Of a stretch of DNA of 64,000 bases, positions 56,801-64,000 are shown one piece after another. The notes under the pieces are model-generated. The model did no database searches. It saw only the letters and a program-made list of their open reading frames with translations, and was not told where the DNA came from. This DNA is from Diospyros lotus (Eukaryota; Streptophyta; Magnoliopsida; Ericales; Ebenaceae): assembly GCF_014633365.1 (NCBI RefSeq), contig NC_068339.1, positions 1,059,001-1,123,000 of the forward strand. The letters are read 5' to 3'. The number at the start of each line of letters is the position of its first letter. The first letter of the stretch is position 1. The position numbers and the translations under genes were made by a program.

Positions 56801-58829
56801 CTTGATCGCACTGGGTGGGGTTAGCCATGTAAATTCAACTTTTCAACCGCCTATAACCATGGTCATGTTTTTTGTAAGGCCATTATATCTCATATAATGC
56901 TCAAGTATTCTCTACTAAGTTTTCTTTTCTTCTTATGTGTTTGCTACAAACTGCTGTATTCTTTATTCCATTATCTTGTTTTATATTTGCAGCTATTGAT
57001 CTTCTTTCATAAGTCTAAATCTTAATCGTATTTCTCACATTTTATCTTAAGGGCAACTCCAAACTTAAAATGTATAATCTTTTTTCTAATTCTATCTTTT
57101 CTTGTATGGCTGCCCATTTACCATAATATTTCCTTCTCTATTAAGCTCTTATTTTGCTTATGTTTGGTACTTAATGACCTATCATTTTGAGTTATACAAC
57201 AAGGATAGTCTTAAGAGCTACCCGTTAAAACTTCTCTTTTATCTTTAAAAGAATTTTAGAATCATATAATGCTGGATGCACATCTCCACTTTAACCATCC
57301 TACTTTGATTCTAGCAACATCCTTAATGATCTCGTCTTTTTGAACATTTGATTCAAGATATTTAATCTGATCCTTTCTAGGAATAACTTAAGCTTCAAGT
57401 CTCACTGGAATTTATAATCTAAGATATGATGTTTTTGGCTGATCTTTTTTTTTTTTTTTTTTCTGTTGCTAATGTTTCCTTTCAATGCCCATTCTAAAAA
57501 CAGATTACTGTCATGGATCCCATATTTTGATTCTGCAGGTCTTGACATATGTAAACTGGCTGAAAAAAGTAAACCTGAATTTTGTTTTTGATGTCAGTTA
57601 CTGTCTTCTGTTTCTGACTTGTGTTTATAGAGTCTCATAAGTAATCTTTACGTTTCTTTTTGGTTCTTTTTTTTTATTGCAATGTGTGCTTTTCTGATGG
57701 TTTGTTTTAAACTGGTTATTTACGGTAATGATGGAAATGAATCCATGCATCTATTCATGGTTGAGTCTTGGTTTCAGGCCACAGCATTGTACAAGCTAGT
57801 TGCAGAACAGGGACCGTGGAACTCCTTGTCTAGATGGGCGCTAGAATCATACTTGAAAGGTGATGTAGGGAAGGCATTCTTCTTGTACTCAAGGATGGCT
57901 GAGTTAGGTTATGAGGTGGCACAAAGTAATGCTGCATGGATTCTTGACAAATTTGGGGTACGTAGTATGTGCATAGGAGAATCAGGTTTATGCAGTGATG
58001 CTGAAAGGCATCAGCGTGCACATTCTTTGTGGTGGCAAGCTTCTGAGCAGGGTAATGAGCATGCTGCTTTGTTGATTGGGGATGCATATTACTATGGCCG
58101 GGTATGTGCCTCAAAAGGATTTAAGCTCATGGATGCTTCATACTTTCTTTTGTGTTATTAAAGCACACTCGTTTTTCTGAACTAAATATAAGGTTCTTTT
58201 TTTTTTTTCTTTTTTTTTTTTCCTTGCCAGCATCTCTAAATGGTTCTTATTATGCTTTATTCTTCTTGTGTTGTCAGGGTACTGAGAGAGATTATGACCG
58301 TGCTGCAGAGGCTTACATGCATGCTAGATCCCAATCCAATGCACAAGCCATGTTCAACCTTGGATACATGCACGAACATGGTGAAGGACTTCCATTTGAT
58401 CTTCATCTTGCAAAGCGCTATTATGATCAGGCACGAGAGCTTGATCCTGCAGCAAAGCTGCCTGTCACACTGGCTCTTGGTAGCTTGTGGATTAGAAAGA
58501 ACTATGCAGACAGTTTCCTGGTAAGTTCCCTCTTCCAATGAATTACGTTCTCATGAATTTTAGTCAGCTTGGTCTCTAGGAACTAAAATGGTCAAGTTGT
58601 GGACTAGGTTAATCTGATTGACTCGCTGCCTGAAGTATTTCCTAAAGTGGAAGCATGGGTGGAAAATGTGATAATGGAGGAAGGGAATGTAACCATACTC
58701 ACTCTCTTTGCCTGTCTACTAACAGTCCTTTACTTGCGGGAGCGCCAACGCCGACATGCTATTGCTGCTGCGGGGGATGCTGCCCTGCCACAGCAACCCA
58801 ACGATCATGTTCCACCGATGGCCAACTGA
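47876..58829 (+). CDS. HRD3A: HRD3/SEL1L, adaptor of the HRD1 ERAD ubiquitin ligase
   Basis: There are six exons, all in phase 0: 47876-48436, 50317-50805, 51542-51757, 57778-58101, 58278-58520 and 58608-58829. They encode 684 residues (Arabidopsis HRD3A is about 680). HRD3 sits in the ER membrane, recruits misfolded glycoproteins and stabilises HRD1. A hydrophobic signal peptide (residues about 8-29) precedes an acidic Ser/Asp-rich stretch. About nine SEL1-type repeats follow, for example [38 protein letters not shown] and [22 protein letters not shown]-terminal membrane helix ([14 protein letters not shown]) and a short basic cytosolic tail end the protein. NYT and NVT sites are possible N-glycans. 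Intron 1 contains a solo LTR and intron 3 (6 kb) a whole retrotransposon, but splice sites are intact. Confidence 0.94.
49617..50184 (-). mobile_element. Solo LTR, Copia-like, in HRD3 intron 1
   Basis: Read on the minus strand this 568-bp segment starts TGTTAGGATTTGC and ends GATTCAACA. It has a TATA box in CCTATAAATAGAGG and a U5-like tail with GAACCAGGATAAGTTTTC. This is the organisation of a complete short LTR. Flanks (TTCTT and CTTAC) do not form a target duplication, and no internal domain is present. Recombination between LTRs of different elements, or misplacement of one end, would explain that. Confidence 0.65.
54069..54299 (+). CDS. Small ORF with internal repeat inside the retrotransposon
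   Basis: This 76-codon frame contains an approximate duplication: residues about 16-38 (ending [11 protein letters not shown]) resemble residues about 54-75 (ending [12 protein letters not shown]). There is no known domain. It may be a remnant of a larger element ORF or chance. It is listed because the repeated motif is a real feature of the DNA (copies near 54115 and 54227). Confidence 0.25.
   Translation: MEDDIKMKPRESQLHQKNALLSVAMKSQWQPKKAAFSVRCPTLEAKGGSAYMKQNASFLVGMEPLWQSKKAAFSVG
54760..55464 (+). CDS. Unrecognised 234-codon ORF inside the retrotransposon
   Basis: This is the longest open frame of the element, ending 85 bp before the 3' LTR. It encodes an acidic to neutral N-terminal part and a very basic tail ([18 protein letters not shown]). 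I see no CCHC zinc knuckle, no aspartic protease DSG/DTG triad in context, and no polymerase or integrase motif. It could be a highly diverged gag-like protein with a basic nucleic-acid-binding end, a captured host fragment, or non-functional. A start at 54760 is only the first ATG of the frame. Two upstream frames (54069-54299 and 54464-54703) are in other phases, so a single ancestral ORF broken by frameshifts is possible. Confidence 0.35.
   Translation: MGQENLIEGPTIYTDIGAGILPPILDLPEAKSGNTCNIYLRLGQHCDGPHAVKEGPKYIAPLSSDPKKAESSLAGVKIGIRQPPVRVLAGRLREITEEVEVFAEGNKTSAAVLFITSTSKSKLLSTAWKDELLAEMEVAAAPNANGHKQPWYEYRRQICNPPLLHFEDAVDVFQCAAVVHHRGVGTTAAGIELELYQIAFIEVLGRITTGIDLGYLRMRKKKRPRRTRKERKKN
56785..57320 (+). 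repeat. Dispersed non-LTR-like repeat in HRD3 intron 3
   Basis: It begins with GTCTTGATCGCACTGGGTGG and continues GGTTAGCCATGTAAATT. It then follows words shared with 34490-34850 (for example TCTATCTTTTCTTGTATGGC against TTTATCTTTTTTTGTACGG). It has no open frame. It is probably the same LINE- or SINE-derived family seen in the fusion-gene introns. Confidence 0.4.
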
Positions 58830-59777
58830 GAGGATGTTGCAACAAGATGTATAGTTGTAAGGTTTCTATGTAGCCTAGGAGTAGCCATTTTTTGCTTTCT
58901 CTTTATCATACAAGGGTTGAGGAGACAGAGAAATAACCTTTTGCCTAGCATGCCAAGAACTTGTATTTGTTATAGGCTTGGCACACTGAGCCTTGGTCAT
59001 GGAAAAAAAGGTCCCAACTATTCTTTTCCTTTATTTTTTTGGGGGGCTTTTCTAAGTATTTGTACTATGGTTGCAAGTGATCGTTGTTAACAAAGATCCG
59101 AAAGCATCAGTTACAAATTACATATGCACACGTGAAGTAGAGATCAAGGGCATATTTGGCCACTAGAAATTTGTACTCAGAACATTTGACCATAATTAGG
59201 CAGTCATATTGAACTTTTATGTTTTTTTTTTATGTAATTACATATTTTTATTATTTTAATTACATCTTTTTATATTCTTAAGTTAATTTAATTACATATA
59301 TATAAATTAAATTAACTTAAAAATATAAATATAAATTTAGAAATAAAAATTTTGAGTTGTCACATACAAAAAATTAAAATGCAAGAATTAAATTGAGTTA
59401 ATATATATATATATATATAAATGCAATCAAAAAATTTAACTACATAAAAAAAATAAAAACACAAAATAAAAAATATAAATTTGGCCATAATCAAACACCT
59501 GCGCCAACTCTTAGCCATCCACTTCTCCATTAGGCCAAAAAACTTTTTCTACAGGTACGTGCAAGCTAATATATATATATCAGAAAGTAAAATAACTACA
59601 AGTATTGATTGCCTCGCTTGTTGAGTTTAACAAAATAACTTGGCCACAAGTAGCCTTGAAGCAATCTCGATACAAAAACATTGCCTAGTGCAGCGAAACG
59701 TAAGAGAATTTACATTGAAATGTATTTGCAAAATACAACAAAAAGCACCTAATGAAATATATAGGTGTTTCACTTCT
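58830..59777. other. Spacer between convergent HRD3 and POT1 genes
   Basis: The first few hundred bases are presumably the HRD3 3' UTR. Positions 59220-59480 are an AT-rich foldback of the family seen at 1195-1555 and 40085-40545 (AAGTTAATTTAATTACATAT opposite TAAATTAAATTAACTTAAAA, plus GAGTTGTCACATAC). There is an AT dinucleotide run near 59401-59419. No exon or RNA gene is seen. The POT1 3' UTR must lie at the right end. Confidence 0.5.
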
Positions 59778-62434
59778 TTAGCACCGTACCTTAGTATCAC
59801 ATATTCGATAACATCGACTTCCCAGAGCATCATTTTTGTCACGGTAATATGATTTTATGCAGCACTGAATCCATGGAGGATTTCTGGTTTCTGTGTCGTT
59901 ATTACTTTCAGTAATTCCCAATAACAAATTCCGCATCTTTGTCATCAAGTCCACAGCAGCAGGGTAGTCACCAAAAAGTGTCTCCTTCATGCATGGAAGT
60001 AAAAGATGACAAATAATCAAATTAAGATTCACTGCAAGAGTGCTAGAAAAGCAGAAAACGTCCACCTAAATGACACTGTAGGAGTGGCTTTTCATTTACT
60101 CTTTTATTACAGTAAATCTATGCTCCTGCCAAAATATTTGAGCAGCTTGTAGAGCCGCCAAATTCAAGGAATATTTCCAGGCCAAACCTATATTTTTGTC
60201 ACTGTATTTTACGTTTACTTTTTGTATAATCAACATTCAAAAGGACAACCGGAGACATAAGAAAATCAACAGCAAAAATGCATCTTTTAAATAAAGCAAG
60301 AACATATTCAAAGACAAAGTAGTAAAGGTAACAACAGCCTAAGGATGAAGACCTTCATGCGGGAACTTTATTAATTTAAATCGAGGATAATCAAGCTTAC
60401 CCCATCTTTAGAATATACAAATGCATGAAGTCTGGCAGTTGAATCCTCTAGTGTCAGCCTAATCCGATATGTGCCATGGGGCGAGCGGAAATCCTCAATT
60501 CGCCATGGAATTGCAGCAATTACCCGGACTACACACCTGAATTTAGCTGTTGCCTGAGAAATTACAGATTGACTAAGCTAGAAGTCAAGTTGCACGCAAT
60601 TCTGCAAAAAGACATTTGGTAATGTTTGGTAGGTTACCATTTCTAAACCCCTCTCCCCAAAAAAGATGCACCATGTGAGTTTACCCCCAACAAGGCAAAC
60701 CAAAGAGATAGCCGTCTCTGCTTCCATAGCAGGGGGGGGGCATCTGTGCTCCCCATTTTGCTAGGGTCAGGGGAGAGTTCATATTTGCACAAGCCCTCCC
60801 CTTGCTGTTCTTTTTATTTTTTTTGGCAATGATGTTTCTACAAAGGAATAGCCTTACAGTTTCTACCAACGCTTGCCCTCAATGGCAATTCAAATTAAAT
60901 TATCCGCTGTGATTTACGTTCAAATTTTAAACACAATGTCCACATAACATGTCATATTGCAAATTTATTTATAGAACCCCAGGAAATTCCTGTAGGACAC
61001 CCAAACCTAGCCTCTCCCAGGTGAAAGGATATTCATTACACATTAGTATTAGAAAGTAATAATACAAAAAATCAAGAGAGCAACAGAAAATTAAAAAAAA
61101 AAAAAAAGAATAGCTCTCTAGTGAACTTTTAGCAGCAGATGATCATTAATTACACCGCTTAAAGATTCAAAGTAACAGATGAAGGGTGTCCCTGTGCACA
61201 AGACTCCCCATTTTCAAGTTGAGGGAAGGTTGCATTCGTACACAGCCTTCCCCTTTGCTTTTATGCAAAGAGGTTATTTTCACAGCTCAAATCTGTGATC
61301 TTCCGATCACAAAGGAGCAACTTACCCTTGCTACCATGGCTTGCCCTCTTAGGGGTTTTGTTTTTTTTTGTTTGGGGGGGGGGGGGGGGGGGGGGTGATT
61401 GTATAGAAAATACCTGTGGATGGGCAAGAATGTTCGTTAACGTGACAAAAGGCACATCCTCAAGATTAGTCACTGAGATAACATGAAATATAAACATGAG
61501 CATGCATAAAACTTAAAGTCATTACAGATACTACACACATAGAACTTGAAGGGGAAGGGACGAGAGAACAATCGAACACCTGTAGTATGAGATAGAGGAG
61601 TGCTAGACAAAGGCATCCGTCCAAACTTTGATGACAACCGCTTTTCGCAGTACCTGAACCATAGATGGTTAAAAAATATTACACCTAAGCTTTTAGAAAT
61701 GTATGCATAATAAATATTTAAAAAATGCTACTAGTACATAGAGGGCTACACTTTGGGCTACACACGCGCACAAATGACCAAACTACCCCACCCAATTGCA
61801 AATTTACTTCCCCTCCCCTTGGCTGCCTCCAGTGACCGCCTCTTGCCGCCTTGCCTCTCACGTGCTGACCGCTGCTGCATCCTCCCTATCACGGAGGGAG
61901 AGTGCAGTGGTGATCGATGTACAAGAGGTGAGGCAGCATAAAGCAAAGGCGGTGAGAGGATATCACTGGAGGCGGCCATGGGAAAGAGAGAAAGAGGAGG
62001 GAGGAGGTGGCTAAGGGAAGGGGGAGTAAATTTGTAATTGGGTGAGGGTTATTTTGGTCATTTGAGCATGTGTAGTCCAAGGTGTAGTCCTCTATGTACA
62101 AGGAGCATGGTTGTAAATATTTATCCTTTGTTTGGCCAAAAGAAGCAATAACCTTTCAGATTCTAATATGAGTGGGTCCTCATTCGGCACAAATCGGAGT
62201 TTAGTATAGGGCATCAGCTTGACATGCCAGAGTCCGGCATGAAGTTCACAATTCAGGTCAACAAATTTCACCCACCTACCAGTCTTCAATAAGTGCAGGC
62301 CAAGCACCTCATGGTCTTCATCAACAATCAGTCTCAAAACAGTTCCAGCATCTGGAAGGGATAATAAAATATCTCTTGGTAAGGGAAATGGTTCTACCTG
62401 CAAAGGAAGTGGGTTTTCCATTTCATCTTCTAGC
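59778..62434 (-). CDS. POT1: POT1, protection of telomeres protein (C-terminal exons only)
   Basis: Five exons on the minus strand are joined in frame: 62153-62434, 61580-61653, 61414-61472, 60401-60553 and 59778-59984, encoding about 257 residues to the stop. POT1 binds telomerase and single-stranded telomeric DNA and caps chromosome ends. Plant POT1 is near 450-470 residues, so roughly the N-terminal 45 percent (first OB fold) is missing. Recognisable segments are FPLPRDILLSLPDAGTVLRL, LKTGRWVKFVDLNCELHAGL and KRLSSKFGRMPLSS. The C-terminal part includes VVRVIAAIPWRIEDFRSPHG, YRIRLTLEDSTARLHAF, NPPWIQCCIKSYY and the ending LGSRCYRI. The first exon listed starts in mid-codon, so at least one exon lies further right, probably beyond 64000. 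Confidence 0.85.
60743..60890 (-). mobile_element. Diverged Au-type SINE in POT1 intron
   Basis: It runs parallel to the better copy at 61181-61352. CTCCCCATTTTGCTAGGG with GCACAAGCCCTCCCCTTGC and CTTGCCCTCAATGG match CTCCCCATTTTCAAGTTGAG, ACACAGCCTTCCCCTTTGC and CTTGCCCTCTTAGG in order. It is heavily decayed, and its promoter boxes are not recognisable. Confidence 0.45.
61181..61352 (-). mobile_element. Au-type SINE in POT1 intron
   Basis: Read on the minus strand it contains GGTAAGTTGCTCCTTTGTGA, a box-B-like GATCGGAAGATCACAG region, GTGAAAATAACCTCTTTGC, then GGGGAAGGCTGTGTACGAAT, and finishes with TTGTGCACAGGGACACCC. This order of blocks is that of the plant Au SINE family as I know it (tRNA-derived, pol III promoter, short 3' tail). 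It is diverged from consensus, so it is probably old and inactive. Confidence 0.6.
61374..61395 (+). repeat. 22-base guanine homopolymer in POT1 intron
   Basis: An uninterrupted run of 22 G lies 19 bp from the POT1 exon ending at 61414, on the intron side of its donor site. On the transcript (minus strand) it is a C run. Such runs are unstable in replication and error-prone in sequencing, so its length here is uncertain. Confidence 0.75.
61734..62099. mobile_element. Foldback MITE in POT1 intron
   Basis: The 366-bp segment has terminal inverted repeats of roughly 110 bp. The left reads GTACATAGAGGGCTACAC and later AATGACCAAACTACCCCACC. The right, read inward, gives GTACATAGAGGACTACAC and AATGACCAAAATAACCCTCA. 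The centre is GC-rich with no coding frame. A target duplication could not be assigned because the terminal bases themselves are palindromic. The superfamily is unassigned. Confidence 0.65.
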
Positions 62435-64000
62435 CTGTAATTCAAAGATATAAAAATGTAAGTATTAGAACAACAGAACATCTTTACTCACAGAAGCAGA
62501 TACATTCAATAATCAAGAACCTGTAATTCACAGATATAAAATATGCAAGTCTTTGAACAACATAAACAAAAGGAACAGCTCTAAGGTATGATGCCCTTGG
62601 TGAAAATCAAGCTATCATAATAAACCTCATAACATCCTTCTAACTACAGAAAAACATAGTAATGCAACATTCCCGCATGATAGGAATTAAAGTATCAATG
62701 TAAAATCACTACCAAAGATAAGAAGCTGTGGTTTGTTTGAAGCCAAGCCTTATCCAGGTTTTACTTCAGTAGCTCTAAACATTTGGCAGAAACCCAAAAG
62801 TGAGCTAGCATTTTAGTCAGGAAAAACAAGAGAAATTCATGTAATCTGGCCAGTTCAAAAAAGAAACCAAATCAGAATGTTATCATTTTATTACCCATTA
62901 GTCAGTTCATTACATGCATATGCTCGAGCTAATGACAATTAACCACCAATCTCTGAAACCATCTAGGACAAAATACAGGCTGTCAACAACACCAATCTCT
63001 GAAACCAGCTAAGACGAGCAGTTCACTGTACATCGCTCAAATGGCAATAGAAATAAATTGCGTAAATGTGCACTGAGAAAATTTCCATTAACTCTCTTTT
63101 TTCTTCTTTCGATAAGTGGCAATAAATTCTGAAAAGAATGGCCGAAAAATAGGCTAATCCTTTATTTGTACCTAATATGTTTTAAATTTGACATCATTGG
63201 GAGCATGTCTATCACTTATTTTTCATTCAATTATGAAATTATTTTTTTTTATAACAGTTGGTTTGAGTTACATTGTTAGTGTTGAAAATCTAGGTCTTCC
63301 ACTTACTCAAGAAAATCCAGCACGAAAACGTTGGCATTAGCTATTGGAAGGTTCATGAATTGAACTTGTGCAACAGAATATTTGCAAGAAAAGCCACGGG
63401 GAAGGATGTGTACAAACATGTTTCCCCCAACCCTCACAAAGCGGGGACCTCATGCACTGGGTCACCCTTTAACAAAATTTGAATAACAAAAATAATATGT
63501 TCATAAAATCCACCTCATGTTCATGAAGAAATAAAAAAATACATGTAAAAAAAGGCCAAAAAAGGTAGTGCAAAAATAAACTTCCCAAACTAAGAAGGTG
63601 GGGCTTTAAGAGAAGATTGAAGTAGTACTCATGGAAATGGGGCTTTAACTTCCAAACTAATAACTGACTTGCCATAAAGAGTGCAAAATAAAAGAGTCCT
63701 ATGAATTTGTATTTTACTCTTGATGCAGAGAAAGTTGTGCAGAATAGAAGATAAAACAAATCAATGAGGCATGCTTCAAAGATTTAAGAGAGAACAAGGT
63801 GTTTTTATGATGGTGGCATTTAATTGTGCAAAATTAGAGAGTTTTGCAAAAACAGTTGAAGCAAGGGAGACCAAACCTGACACGGCCTCAGGCCATGCCT
63901 ACATAATTCCATCCAATATTGGCATTGCCCCTCCTTGTTCAAAACTTCCCCCAGACTGTCTCAATTCTCTCAAAGCCTCACACAAGTCACAGTCCCAGTT
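62435..64000. other. Right edge: POT1 intron or upstream sequence
   Basis: I looked on the minus strand for the first OB fold of POT1 and found no convincing exon. Positions 63394-63470 carry a truncated Au SINE in plus orientation (GGGGAAGGATGTGTACAAAC, CAAAGCGGGGACCTCATGC, ACTGGGTCACCC). The rest is AT-rich. At the very end (63888-64000) composition becomes more balanced, and a short minus-strand frame of about 33 codons ends at a TAG. I could not assign it. Confidence 0.45.

Noticed and set aside
61753..62101. Short frames on both strands in the POT1 intron
   Set aside because: They lie in the arms and centre of the palindromic MITE and mirror each other.
63888..64000. Minus-strand frame at the right edge containing CDLCEALRELRQSGG
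   Set aside because: It looks protein-like and the local composition fits coding, but it is only about 33 codons, is cut by the window edge, has no splice-consistent link to POT1, and I cannot assign a family.
1..64000. tRNA, rRNA, microRNA hairpin or CRISPR-like arrays
   Set aside because: No cloverleaf with paired arms and box A/B spacing of a functional tRNA was found, only SINE-derived fragments. The long hairpins present are MITEs. CRISPR arrays are not expected in plant nuclear DNA and none was seen.

Overview
This window is nuclear DNA from a eudicot plant. The evidence is multi-exon genes with GT-AG introns, AT-rich introns and spacers, plant-type proteins, and plant transposable elements (LTR retrotransposon remnants, hAT- and Mutator-type MITEs, Au-type SINEs). 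The gene set indicates a dicot but I cannot name the species. All exon models were built by hand from splice sites and reading frame, and none has been checked against transcripts.

Layout. Positions 1-9242 are mostly repeats: an unresolved left edge, an AT-rich foldback element, a hAT-like element, a Copia-like LTR, a solo LTR (5063-7676) carrying a nested 899-bp hAT element, and a degenerate minisatellite. Positions 9243-37094 (+) hold one very large gene of 42 coding exons (1376 codons). It fuses two 3-hydroxyisobutyrate/L-threonate-type dehydrogenase modules, a four-carbon-acid-sugar kinase (DUF1537) and a class II ketose-bisphosphate aldolase, and is the counterpart of Arabidopsis At1g18270. 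A second solo LTR of the same family and orientation (37292-39018) follows. It ends 77 bp from the stop codon of a short ribosomal protein eL19 gene on the minus strand (39096-39847). After an AT-rich spacer comes an aldose 1-epimerase gene (43107-46094, +, 5 exons). Next is HRD3/SEL1L, the ER-associated degradation adaptor (47876-58829, +, 6 exons). Its introns hold a solo LTR and a complete 3.6-kb non-autonomous LTR retrotransposon. The right end holds the C-terminal exons of a telomere-protection POT1 gene (59778-62434, -). Its introns contain a MITE and SINEs, and its N-terminal exons were not found in the window.

Functional picture. The large fusion gene probably carries out successive steps in handling four-carbon sugar acids (L-threonate is a product of ascorbate breakdown), which is inference from its domains. 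The aldose 1-epimerase is also a sugar gene but has no shown link to it. HRD3 is an ER quality-control gene with two unfolded-protein-response-type motifs (TGACGTGG) just upstream. The fusion gene and HRD3 are also neighbours in Arabidopsis (At1g18270/At1g18260), so this looks like conserved microsynteny opened up by transposons and extra genes.

The most striking observation is that the two dehydrogenase modules of the fusion gene share the same ladder of exon lengths (81, 81, 77, 55, 49, 138, about 80, 79, about 45 nt), while the first module has lost key NADP-binding and catalytic residues.
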